Counted from the first letter of the stretch, positions 1 through 6,373 are shown. The stretch is 7,207 bases of DNA from JAWWBL01 sp033720975 (GCA_033720975.1 JAWWBL010000089.1:1-7207); one strand, 5' to 3'. Numbers and translations are program-made. Notes: generated by a model not told the origin, from the letters alone.

Positions 1-97
1 CAAGGCCGTGGAGGCGGTCATCGACGAGCTTGGGGCGGCTACGAGAGGCGACAACGAAGACATGAAAACCACCCGTCATAAGATCGACGTGGAATGA
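1..97 (+). CDS. 3' end of an unidentified gene (partial)
   Basis: An open frame enters from the left edge, with its first complete codon at base 2, and ends with TGA at 95-97. It encodes about 31 C-terminal residues, beginning KAVEAVIDELGAATRG and ending KTTRHKIDVE. The piece looks like a short amphipathic helix followed by a charged tail. The stop overlaps the next gene's start as ATGA (94-97), which is the main reason to believe this is real coding sequence in an operon with the DUF1232 gene. I do not recognise the family; too little is present to assign a function. Confidence 0.6.
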   Translation, partial: KAVEAVIDELGAATRGDNEDMKTTRHKIDVE

Positions 98-525
98 CTG
101 ACCAGAAAGACCGGGTGCAGCCCGACGACATCATTCCTCCCGAGGGGCACATCCCGGTTCAGGCACGAAAGCTGCTCACCGACGCCGCCATGATGCTTCC
201 GAATCTGGTCAAGTTGGTGGGAAGGCTGTTAAAGGATCCGCGTGTGCCCCGAAGGGCGAAAATCACACTCGCGCTGGCGGCCGCTTACGTGGTGAGCCCT
301 ATCGACCTGATCCCTGAGATGATCCCCGTTCTTGGCTGGGCGGATGATGTAGTGATCCTCATGTTCGCCCTGGACGGTCTCATCTCCCGCGCCGGGCCAG
401 AACTGGTAGAGGAGCACTGGGATGGCCCGGGGGACCTTCTGGGGCTGGTCCGGGAGGTGATCGGTCTCTCTCGCACGGTGGTCCCGGGACGGATCAGCTC
501 CATCGTCGACCGCCTCTCGGGTTGA
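94..525 (+). CDS. YkvA/DUF1232 family small membrane-associated protein
   Basis: The 143-residue product carries the DUF1232 (YkvA-like) signature at about residues 53-95. A hydrophobic helix from about residue 57 runs into SPIDLIPEMIPVLGWADD (68-85), matching the family core Y..SP.DLIPD.IP.LG..DD, followed by another hydrophobic stretch. The N-terminal 20 residues are acidic and probably disordered; the part after residue 100 is a family-variable tail. DUF1232 proteins have no established biochemical activity and are usually annotated as small hydrophobic proteins likely associated with the membrane. The start ATG overlaps the preceding stop (ATGA) and has no strong Shine-Dalgarno of its own, so translation is probably coupled to the upstream gene. 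The family call is firm; the role is unknown. Confidence 0.85.
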   Translation: MTDQKDRVQPDDIIPPEGHIPVQARKLLTDAAMMLPNLVKLVGRLLKDPRVPRRAKITLALAAAYVVSPIDLIPEMIPVLGWADDVVILMFALDGLISRAGPELVEEHWDGPGDLLGLVREVIGLSRTVVPGRISSIVDRLSG

Positions 526-530
526 TCCTC

Positions 531-545
531 CGGGGACGCGCCCCG
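531..545 (+). other. Small GC hairpin in the gap before the aldolase gene
   Basis: CGGGG (531-535) and CCCCG (541-545) can pair around a 5-base loop, six bases after the DUF1232 stop. No T-run follows, so it is a poor intrinsic terminator; at most it is a weak transcript-end or 3'-stabilising structure. In DNA this GC-rich, a 5-bp stem can also arise by chance. Confidence 0.25.
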
Positions 546-578
546 CTCCGGGAAGGTTGGCCGTCGTAGGATCGGCAT

Positions 579-1604
579 ATGGCGTTTGCTGACGGCATAG
601 CCGATTTCCGCTCGGACACTGTCACCCGGCCCACGGCCCGGATGCTGGAGGCGATGGCCACCGCACCCGTCGGCGACGACGTCTATGGGGACGATCCAAC
701 AGTGAACGCGTTGGAGCAGGAGTCTGCTCAGGTCGTGGGCAAGGAGGCAGCGGTGTTCGTGCCGTCCGGAACCATGGGCAACCAGCTCTCCATCATGTAT
801 CACACCAGTCCAGGTGAGGAGATACTCGCCCATGAGGGAAGTCATGCGCGATCCATTGAGGCAGGGGCCCCCCAAGCTCTGTCCGGGGTCGCTTTCCGCA
901 CGGTCTCCTCTCCCGATGGCCGGATCACCAAGGGCGACCTCGAGTCCGTATTGGCCATGTCCGGCTTCTTTCCCAGACTGGGGCTTCTCTTGTGGGAGAA
1001 CACTCACAACGCATCAGGGGGCCGGGTGGTCCCCATCGACGTCATGCAAGAGACATCTGCTCTCGCCAGGGAGCGTGGCGTCCCGATTCATCTCGATGGC
1101 GCACGTCTGTTCAACGCCGTGGCAGCCACGGGGACTCGAGCTGATCACTACGCCTCTGTGGCCGACACCGTCCAGTTCTGCTTCTCCAAAGGGCTCGGCG
1201 CTCCCGTCGGGTCGATTGTGTGCGGGTCCGGAGAGGTGACGGATGAGATCCGTTACCTGCGCAAGAGGCTCGGAGGAGGCATGCGGCAGGCAGGTGTGAT
1301 CGCTGCTGCGGCACGCGTGGCCCTCGAAGCAAGGGACAGGCTCGTGGAGGACCACTTGCTGGCCGACGAGTTGGCGGTTCGCCTTGCAGAGCAGTTTCCT
1401 AACTCGGTCGACCCTGATGACGTGGACACCAACATGGTGCTCGTGGATGTCGCGGCTCTCGGAATGGGTTGGGACGAGATTCGGGGCAGGCTGTCAGGGG
1501 TAGGCGTGGTGGCCCGCGCCCCTCGGGCGGGATCTTGGCGTTTGGTCACCCATCGCGACGTTGATACGTCAGATGTCGATCGTCTGCTCTCGGCCTTGTC
1601 GTAA
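579..1604 (+). CDS. ltaE: Low-specificity L-threonine aldolase (PLP-dependent)
   Basis: The 341-residue product is a fold-type I PLP enzyme of the beta-eliminating lyase/threonine aldolase family, which cleaves L-threonine or L-allo-threonine to glycine and acetaldehyde in the cytoplasm. Visible signatures are DFRSDTVTRPT (9-19), GDDVYGDDPTVNALE (32-46), the PSGTMGNQ loop near 62-69 that contacts the cofactor phosphate, His89 in SHARSIEAG (equivalent to the His stacking on PLP), ENTHNASGG (140-148), HLDGARLFNA (171-180) whose Asp173 should bind the pyridine nitrogen, FSKGLGAPVGS (202-212) with Lys204 as the Schiff-base lysine, and RKRLGGGMRQ (228-237). Length is normal for the family. AGGA at 568-571 lies 7 bases before the ATG and supports this start. 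Only 31 bp separate it from fabD, so it may share that transcript. Stereospecificity (L-allo versus low-specificity) cannot be read from sequence. Confidence 0.93.
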   Translation: MAFADGIADFRSDTVTRPTARMLEAMATAPVGDDVYGDDPTVNALEQESAQVVGKEAAVFVPSGTMGNQLSIMYHTSPGEEILAHEGSHARSIEAGAPQALSGVAFRTVSSPDGRITKGDLESVLAMSGFFPRLGLLLWENTHNASGGRVVPIDVMQETSALARERGVPIHLDGARLFNAVAATGTRADHYASVADTVQFCFSKGLGAPVGSIVCGSGEVTDEIRYLRKRLGGGMRQAGVIAAAARVALEARDRLVEDHLLADELAVRLAEQFPNSVDPDDVDTNMVLVDVAALGMGWDEIRGRLSGVGVVARAPRAGSWRLVTHRDVDTSDVDRLLSALS

Positions 1605-1635
1605 CCGCTCCTCAGCCTGGCGGGTCTGAGACCAC

Positions 1636-2571
1636 ATGAGCTATGCCGCGCTCTTTCCCGGTCAGGGCAGCCAAGCCGTAGGAATGGGTGCCGACTTGTT
1701 CGAAGCCCGCCCTGACCTTCTCGGCGAGCGCGCCGACGAGATCCTGGGGTGGTCATTGCGCGAGATGTGCTTGAACGGCCCCGAAGACAAGCTCACCCGG
1801 ACCGAGCACACTCAGCCAGCGCTGTTCGCCCTCTCCTACGCCCTCTGGGACGAGTTTGCCCGTGTCATGGCGACACAGCCGGCAGCCGCGGCGGGCCACT
1901 CGCTTGGCGAGTACACCGCACTTGCCGCCGCCGGAGTATTCGCCTACCACGATGGACTCTCGTTGGTCTCGGAGCGGGGACGGGCCATGGCGGCGGCGGC
2001 CGACCTGGTGCCGACCGGTATGGCTGCGGTCATCGGTGCCGACGAGGAAACAGTCTCGCGGCTTGTAGCCGCCAATAGAGCCCGGGGGGGTCGAATGTCG
2101 GTTGCGAACTTCAACGCACCCGGCCAGATAGTGGTGGCAGGTGCCGTGGAGGACATCGAGTGGTTGGCCGACAATGCCCGCGCCCATGGAGTGCGCAGGG
2201 CGATTCCTCTGAACGTTGCCGGCGCCTTCCACACTGAGTTCATGGAACCGGCCAGGGAGCGAGTGGCTTCTGCGTTGTCCAGAGTGGGTCTACGCGAGCC
2301 AGCCTTCAAGGTCTGGTCGAACACGACTGCGGAGGAGCACGAGAGTGGGACTATCGCCGAGACACTGGCCCGACAGATGGTCTCACCGGTTCGGTTCTCC
2401 GACAGTCTCCGGTCGATGGCGCGAGGAGGGACAGGGGTCTTCGTGCACGTTGGCCCCGGGGATGTGACAGCAGGCATGGCTAGGCGAACGGTCGACGGTG
2501 CCGAGGTGCTGACCGTGAACCGCCTCGACGATATTGACGAAGTCGTGGCCTCTCTAAGTACGATGGCCTGA
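1636..2571 (+). CDS. fabD: Malonyl-CoA:ACP transacylase FabD
   Basis: The 311-residue product transfers malonyl from malonyl-CoA to holo-ACP, supplying the extender for type II fatty acid synthesis. It has the N-terminal FPGQGSQAVGMG (7-18), the nucleophile elbow GHSLGEYTALAAAG (87-100) with catalytic Ser89, Arg114 in SERGRAM for the malonyl carboxylate, His199 in AGAFHTEFM as the catalytic base, and Gln247 before VSPVRF. The oxyanion-side Gln is in PGQGSQ. The C-terminal GPG element is present, but preceded by His-Val rather than the commoner Glu-Val (HVGPGD, 271-276). Length matches the family, and all catalytic residues are intact. The Shine-Dalgarno is weak, but the FPGQGSQ motif fixes the start to within a few residues. 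It is the first gene of the fab cluster, 13 bp before fabH. Confidence 0.96.
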   Translation: MSYAALFPGQGSQAVGMGADLFEARPDLLGERADEILGWSLREMCLNGPEDKLTRTEHTQPALFALSYALWDEFARVMATQPAAAAGHSLGEYTALAAAGVFAYHDGLSLVSERGRAMAAAADLVPTGMAAVIGADEETVSRLVAANRARGGRMSVANFNAPGQIVVAGAVEDIEWLADNARAHGVRRAIPLNVAGAFHTEFMEPARERVASALSRVGLREPAFKVWSNTTAEEHESGTIAETLARQMVSPVRFSDSLRSMARGGTGVFVHVGPGDVTAGMARRTVDGAEVLTVNRLDDIDEVVASLSTMA

Positions 2572-2574
2572 CCC

Positions 2575-2579
2575 AGGAG
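2575..2579 (+). promoter_or_regulatory. Ribosome binding site that decides the fabH start
   Basis: AGGAG lies 5 bases before the ATG at 2585. An in-frame GTG at 2579 overlaps the last G of this site and so cannot be served by it. The site therefore favours the ATG start for fabH. Confidence 0.7.
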
Positions 2580-2584
2580 TGACC

Positions 2585-3670
2585 ATGCTGAACGCTCATA
2601 TAACCGGCTGGGGCAAATGCATGCCCCCGAACGTGCTGTCCAACCACGACCTAGAGCAGCTGGTCGACACGTCGGACGAGTGGATCACGACCCGCACTGG
2701 GATCAAGGAGCGGCGGATAGCCCACGTCGAAGCGTCGGACATGGCTGCCGTGGCGGGTCTCCGCGCTCTGGCCGCCGCCGGCAAGACACCAGAAGACGTC
2801 GACCTTCTGCTGGTGGCCACATGCAGTGGTGATTCGATCATTCCCTCGACTTCGTCGGTTGTTCAACGCAAGATCGAAGCGTGGAACTCCGCGGCTATGG
2901 ACCTCAATGCAGCCTGCTCCGGGTTTGTCTACGGGCTCGTCGTCGGGACCTCGATGATCGGGACCGGCATGAACAAGACTGTCCTTCTCATCGGCACGGA
3001 GAAACTTCATTTCGTGATGGACTTCACAGACAGAGCCACCTGCGTCCTCTTTGGGGATGGCGCCGGGGCGGTCGTGCTCGAACCTACGACCGAGGCATTC
3101 GGAGTTCTCGCCTCGGATCTGGGAATGGACGGGTCTGTTGGGCACATCCTCGAGGTACCCGTCGACGGCACATTCGGCGACAGGTGCCCGGTCGATCCTG
3201 CCAAATCCGGTGTTTCAATGGAGGGCCAGGAAGTCTTCCGTCGCGCAGTCACCATGATGGGCGAGTCGTCCAAGATCTCACTCGACAAGGCTGGCCTCGC
3301 CCTGGACGACGTCGATCTGCTCATACCGCACCAGGCCAACGTCCGGATAATCGACGCCACCGCCCGCAGGCTGGGGATAGATGAGTCGAAGGTCTTCGTC
3401 AACATCCACTCCTACGGCAACACCTCGGCTGCGACTATCCCGGTCGCTCTGACCGAAGCCCTCGAACAGGGCCGCATAGGGCCTGGGGACAATGTCGTTT
3501 TCGCTGCTTTCGGAGGGGGTCTCAGTTGGGGCTCTGCGGTTCATCGCTGGGGCCCCCGTGTGGAACCCCTCGGGGAGAGCAGTGCTGAGCTTCCGCCGAC
3601 CGATCTGACAACCATGGACCTTCTGCAACCCAACTTCGACTTCTTCGGCTTGCCGGAGAAGTTGTCGTGA
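2585..3670 (+). CDS. fabH: 3-oxoacyl-ACP synthase III FabH (KAS III), with C-terminal extension
   Basis: The 361-residue product is a thiolase-fold condensing enzyme that starts fatty acid synthesis by joining a primer acyl-CoA to malonyl-ACP. The Cys-His-Asn triad is visible: Cys111 in LNAACSGFVYGL, His249 in IPHQANVRII, Asn279 in SYGNTSAATIPVAL. Trp33 and Arg37 in TSDEWITTRTGIKERR match the CoA-binding positions. The domain closes with the usual FGGGLSWGSAVHRW (309-322). About 39 further residues follow, beginning GPRVEPLGESS and ending FFGLPEKLS; typical KAS III proteins stop near this point. The ATG at 2585 is chosen over an in-frame GTG at 2579 because AGGAG sits 5 bases upstream of the ATG. 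The stop overlaps the fabG start (GTGA). The Cys-His-Asn triad and HQAN motif separate it from FabF/FabB (Cys-His-His). The primer substrate is not determined. Confidence 0.95.
   Translation: MLNAHITGWGKCMPPNVLSNHDLEQLVDTSDEWITTRTGIKERRIAHVEASDMAAVAGLRALAAAGKTPEDVDLLLVATCSGDSIIPSTSSVVQRKIEAWNSAAMDLNAACSGFVYGLVVGTSMIGTGMNKTVLLIGTEKLHFVMDFTDRATCVLFGDGAGAVVLEPTTEAFGVLASDLGMDGSVGHILEVPVDGTFGDRCPVDPAKSGVSMEGQEVFRRAVTMMGESSKISLDKAGLALDDVDLLIPHQANVRIIDATARRLGIDESKVFVNIHSYGNTSAATIPVALTEALEQGRIGPGDNVVFAAFGGGLSWGSAVHRWGPRVEPLGESSAELPPTDLTTMDLLQPNFDFFGLPEKLS
3655..3658 (+). promoter_or_regulatory. Ribosome binding site for fabG inside the fabH 3' end
   Basis: GGAG, in the wider GGAGAAG, is 8 bases before the GTG at 3667 and lies within the last codons of fabH. 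It supports the GTG start and translational coupling across the GTGA overlap. Confidence 0.6.
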
Positions 3671-4416
3671 CGGAGTCGTCCGACGGGCGCGTCGCCCTTG
3701 TCACAGGCGCATCTCGAGGACTGGGCAGGGCGATAGCGATCGAGTTGGCGTCAGCCGGTCACCGCGTCGGCGTGAACTACTCCAAGTCGCCCGATGCAGC
3801 GGCGCTGGTCGTCGAGGAGATTGTGACCGCCGGCGGTCAGGCCCTGGCAGTGCAAGCGGACGTCGCTGACGAGAGGGCTGTCGACACTCTGTTCGAGCAA
3901 ATCGAGGACCGATTCGGTCCTCCTACGATTCTGGTCAACAACGCAGGTGTCACTAGGGACAATCTGATGCTGCGCATGAGCGCAGCGGACTTCGACGAGA
4001 TCCTCGCCACGAATCTCCGCTCGGCGTTCCTATGCACCAAGCGGGCACTCAAGGGAATGCTGAGAGAGCGCTGGGGCCGAGTCATCTCGATCGCTTCGGT
4101 CGCCGGGGTGACAGGCAATCCGGGTCAGGCCAACTATGCAGCGTCGAAAGCCGGGATGATCGGTCTTGCCAAGTCTGTCTCCAAGGAGGTCGGATCACGC
4201 TCGATCACCTCGAACGTCATCGCGCCCGGCTACATCGAGACGGACATGACGGACGCGCTGGGTGACGAGGTGAAGGAGGCTGCCCTTGGCTCCATCGCTC
4301 TCGGGCGATTTGGAGTTCCCGAAGAAGTGGCGTCTGTCGTAGGCTTCCTCGCTTCCGAGGGCGCTTCGTACATCACCGGCCAGGTGATAGCCGTCGATGG
4401 TGGCATCGCCCTGTAG
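3667..4416 (+). CDS. fabG: 3-oxoacyl-ACP reductase FabG
   Basis: The 249-residue classical short-chain dehydrogenase reduces 3-ketoacyl-ACP to (R)-3-hydroxyacyl-ACP with NADPH. It shows the cofactor motif TGASRGLG (13-20), NNAG (91-94), Asn116 in ATNLRSAF, Ser144 in SIASVAGVTGNPGQANY, then Tyr157 and Lys161 in YAASKAG, completing the Asn-Ser-Tyr-Lys tetrad. PGYIETDMT (187-195) and the C-terminal GQVIAVDGGIAL (238-249) are typical of FabG. The length is standard. The GTG start overlaps the fabH stop as GTGA, and GGAG at 3655-3658 provides a ribosome site 8 bases upstream. SDR sequences are versatile, but the position between fabH and acpP makes the FabG role secure. Confidence 0.95.
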   Translation: MTESSDGRVALVTGASRGLGRAIAIELASAGHRVGVNYSKSPDAAALVVEEIVTAGGQALAVQADVADERAVDTLFEQIEDRFGPPTILVNNAGVTRDNLMLRMSAADFDEILATNLRSAFLCTKRALKGMLRERWGRVISIASVAGVTGNPGQANYAASKAGMIGLAKSVSKEVGSRSITSNVIAPGYIETDMTDALGDEVKEAALGSIALGRFGVPEEVASVVGFLASEGASYITGQVIAVDGGIAL

Positions 4417-4436
4417 ATTCCCGTAAGCCAACCAAC

Positions 4437-4443
4437 AGAGAGG
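4437..4443 (+). promoter_or_regulatory. Ribosome binding site for acpP
   Basis: A purine-rich AGAGAGG lies 6 bases before the acpP ATG at 4450, in the 33-base gap after fabG. A separate strong site suits a carrier protein needed in excess of the other Fab proteins. No promoter is evident in the gap. Confidence 0.55.
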
Positions 4444-4449
4444 TCAAGG

Positions 4450-4695
4450 ATGGAACGCAGCGAGGTATCCGAGCGCCTTGTCGGGGTGCTCGTCTCTGAG
4501 CTCGGTCTCGATGCCGAGAAAATCAACGACGGAGCCCACTTCGAGGAGGACCTGGACGTGGACAGCCTCGGCGTGGTGGAGCTTCTCATGGCTCTCGAGG
4601 ACGAGTTCGACGTGAAGATCCCCGACGAGGAGGCCGAGTCCATCGTGACGGTTGGTCAGGCGGTCGACTTAGTCACGGAGAAACTCGGCGGTTAG
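4450..4695 (+). CDS. acpP: Acyl carrier protein
   Basis: The 81-residue acidic protein has the carrier-protein core. Helix I spans about residues 4-18, FEEDLDVDSLGVVELLMALEDEF covers 31-53, and IPDEEAESIVTVGQAVDLV follows. Ser39 in the DSL motif is the site for the 4'-phosphopantetheine arm, added by a holo-ACP synthase that is not in the window. Its length and acidity fit a fatty acid synthesis ACP rather than a polyketide carrier, as does its place after fabG. It is the last gene of the plus-strand cluster. Its final 23 bases overlap, tail to tail, the coding sequence of a minus-strand membrane protein, and a hairpin spans the stop codon. Confidence 0.95.
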   Translation: MERSEVSERLVGVLVSELGLDAEKINDGAHFEEDLDVDSLGVVELLMALEDEFDVKIPDEEAESIVTVGQAVDLVTEKLGG

Positions 4696-4933
4696 GACCG
4701 CCGCGTTCCTGCTCCCTCCATTCGGTGAGGCTGCGATAGACCAAAACCAGGACGAGCCCCACCCCGACCATCACCCCAACGAAAGCGAGAGCGGCGAACA
4801 AGGCCGCCCATCCGGTACAGGGGTCGCCGTTTCCTTGAGCACAGCTCGCATTGGTCACCACCCAACCGAGAACACCGCCCAACGCGCCCATCAGTAGCGC
4901 CGGCACGGCAATCCAGGGGTTCGGCCGTCTCAT
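4673..4933 (-). CDS. Small two-helix membrane protein of unknown function
   Basis: The 86-residue product has two clear hydrophobic segments, about 7-28 and 43-66. They are joined by a short polar loop, NASCAQGNGDPCTGW, with cysteines at 31 and 39. The N-terminus is MRRP and the C-terminal 20 residues are strongly charged and Arg-rich, so by the positive-inside rule both ends should be cytoplasmic and the Cys loop outside, where a disulfide could form. I do not recognise a family. Its start overlaps the stop of the gene before it as ATGA (4930-4933), so it is probably translated with that gene. Its last 23 bases overlap acpP on the other strand. The hydrophobic pattern and the overlap support it as a real gene. 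Confidence 0.7.
   Translation of the reverse strand: MRRPNPWIAVPALLMGALGGVLGWVVTNASCAQGNGDPCTGWAALFAALAFVGVMVGVGLVLVLVYRSLTEWREQERGGPNRRVSP
4686..4703. terminator. Perfect inverted repeat at the acpP stop, possible bidirectional terminator
   Basis: CGGCGGT (4686-4692) and ACCGCCG (4697-4703) form a perfect 7-bp stem with a 4-base loop (TAGG) that contains the last two bases of the acpP TAG stop. It lies where two convergent genes overlap. After the stem, the plus strand reads CGTTCCTG and the minus strand reads AGTTTCTCC, so both T-tracts are weak. It could end both transcripts, or act as a partial terminator or 3'-end stabiliser. Position and perfect pairing support it; the poor T-runs argue against an efficient intrinsic terminator. 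Confidence 0.5.
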
Positions 4934-5664
4934 CGCGGACGTCCGTGCTCGTCGATGTTCGCCGCATCGAGTATTTCGGTAGGAGACAGTTCCGGAGGTA
5001 TTGGATATCTGGTACCCATCTGGCGAGGCGGGTGAAATGCCGTCTTTGCATCAGAGCTCCACGCCAAGACTGCCACTGCTAGTGCCAGAGCCACGGATGT
5101 GACCGCAGCCACTGTCTCGAGAGCGAAGGAAAGCGCGAGCGCCAGGCCAGGCCATATGTAGCGCACTGCCAATAGGCCGCCCGGTACTACGCGGGCGTAG
5201 AGAAACGCAGCGACGAGAGCGGTCACTCCCGCTACGAGCAGGGCCCAAGCAGGGTCGTTGTCAGCGGCAAGTCCGTAGGAGAACGGGCAAATCACGAGGA
5301 CCAAGGGCAGAAGGACTGCTTTGGGGGGAGGCCCGGTCGCCGATGGGAGCTTCCTTATCACGAGCGTTGGGCTCACGAGCACCGCTGCCGCAGCGACGGT
5401 GAGCACCAGCGCCGTCAGCCAGAGAGTGTCGATCGGCGCCGAGAGTCCGGCCGCCGGCCCCATCGCGAGAGAGATGAGAGCGAGACGGCGCGACCATCGA
5501 CTCGATGTGACCAGGATGCCGACGGTCGCGATTGTCGCCGTCAGGATCATCGATACCCCCACCATTAGCAAGGGAATGGGGGTGAGATCGGATCCGAGCG
5601 CGACTACAGCGGTCCAGCCGAGGACAGCGGCGAGCACGAAGCCGACACCGATCGAAGTCAGCAC
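4930..5664 (-). CDS. Multi-spanning integral membrane protein of unknown function
   Basis: The 244-residue product is very hydrophobic. Likely spans lie near 4-24, 29-52, 58-76, 79-102, 114-132, 138-158 and one or two more between 163 and 205, giving seven or eight helices. A hydrophilic tail of about 35 residues follows, starting near SSDAKTAFHPP and ending NIDEHGRPR. Short positive loops (RWSRR, RKLPS) are probably cytoplasmic. I see no transporter, protease or transferase motif, so no function is assigned. The start is GTG at 5664, 25 bp after the phosphatase stop, without a clear ribosome site; the next in-frame ATG (residue 34) would remove the first span, so GTG is preferred. The stop overlaps the start of the 86-residue membrane protein by 4 bp, suggesting the two work together. 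Confidence 0.75.
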   Translation of the reverse strand: MLTSIGVGFVLAAVLGWTAVVALGSDLTPIPLLMVGVSMILTATIATVGILVTSSRWSRRLALISLAMGPAAGLSAPIDTLWLTALVLTVAAAAVLVSPTLVIRKLPSATGPPPKAVLLPLVLVICPFSYGLAADNDPAWALLVAGVTALVAAFLYARVVPGGLLAVRYIWPGLALALSFALETVAAVTSVALALAVAVLAWSSDAKTAFHPPRQMGTRYPIPPELSPTEILDAANIDEHGRPR

Positions 5665-5689
5665 AGGTCGAGTGTGCCAGCGCCCAGCG

Positions 5690-6364
5690 TCAAGCCGAAG
5701 TCGGGTCAGGTATCCGCGGCGTCCCGGGTACAGCCCTCAAGTCGGCCTTGTCGCCGAACTGGGTGGACTTCCCCGGCTCCCATGCTGTCTCTTCGTGCCA
5801 AGTGGTTCCCGGCCGAAGCGTTATCACCGTGCCTGGTGAGGGCTTGTCCCTGTGGAGGGAACCGAGATCGGCGCCGCGAAGCCGGAGTCTCGCTGCCTGG
5901 ATCGCGTCTTCGTGCGAGACCACGACGACATCACCGTGAGGATGCTCCGAGTCGAGGCGCTGGGCGACCGTGGACACTCGCTCTGCAAGCTCTTCCAAGG
6001 TTTCGTCGGCGAACGGCAAGTGCGACGGATCGTTTCGATAGGACTCGATCTCACCTGGGAAGAGCCTCTCGAGGTCCGACCAGCGCTTGCCCTGCCAACG
6101 CTGCTGTAGCGACCACTCAACCAGCCCGGCGTCCACCCTCACCGGAACCGCCGACCTGGCCGCGATCTCCTCTGCTGTTCGCAGAGCTCGCTCCAACGGC
6201 GATGACCAGATCGCAACAACCGGTCGAGGCCCTAGGTATCTACCGACCCGGCGAGCCTGATCGAGACCGTGAGGGGAAAGGCCAAAGCCTGGCGCGGAAC
6301 CACAAACGACCGCGTTCGGGTTGTCCACTTCCGCGTGACGTATCAGGTGTACCAACGCAGCCAT
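5690..6364 (-). CDS. Histidine phosphatase (phosphoglycerate mutase-like) family enzyme
   Basis: The 224-residue product belongs to branch 1 of the histidine phosphatase superfamily. It has LIRHAEV (7-13) with Arg9 and the phospho-accepting His10, SSPLERALRTAEEIA (54-68) with Arg59, Glu83 in GLVEWSLQ as probable proton donor, and VVVSHEDAI (147-155) with His151, so the catalytic set is complete. Members include phosphoglycerate mutases and phosphatases for sugars, cobalamin precursors and nucleotides; the substrate cannot be read here. About 30 residues after the core (WHEETAWEPGKS onward) form a Pro-rich tail. The open frame extends upstream to 6589, but that part would lie antisense within dinB and precedes the expected motif position, so ATG at 6364 is chosen. 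It has no clear Shine-Dalgarno. It heads a likely operon with the two membrane proteins. Confidence 0.88.
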   Translation of the reverse strand: MAALVHLIRHAEVDNPNAVVCGSAPGFGLSPHGLDQARRVGRYLGPRPVVAIWSSPLERALRTAEEIAARSAVPVRVDAGLVEWSLQQRWQGKRWSDLERLFPGEIESYRNDPSHLPFADETLEELAERVSTVAQRLDSEHPHGDVVVVSHEDAIQAARLRLRGADLGSLHRDKPSPGTVITLRPGTTWHEETAWEPGKSTQFGDKADLRAVPGTPRIPDPTSA

Positions 6365-6373
6365 GTCGACAGT

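Noticed and set aside
285..1007. Long minus-strand open frame (240 codons) spanning DUF1232 and the aldolase gene
   Set aside because: It is antisense to two well-supported genes, has no recognisable motif and has the low-complexity Arg/Ser/Pro composition expected from reading GC-rich codons backwards.
1611..1630. Inverted repeat CTCAG/CTGAG between the aldolase and fabD genes
   Set aside because: The stem is only 5 bp with a 10-base loop and no T-run follows; it is too weak to call a terminator or operator.
2579..2584. GTG start for fabH six bases upstream of the ATG
   Set aside because: The GTG overlaps the AGGAG ribosome site, which is correctly spaced only for the ATG at 2585.
5321..5839. 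Plus-strand open frame (172 codons) opposite the multi-spanning membrane protein
   Set aside because: It is Thr/Ser/Arg-rich, without motifs, and antisense to a strongly hydrophobic frame with an operon-type overlap.
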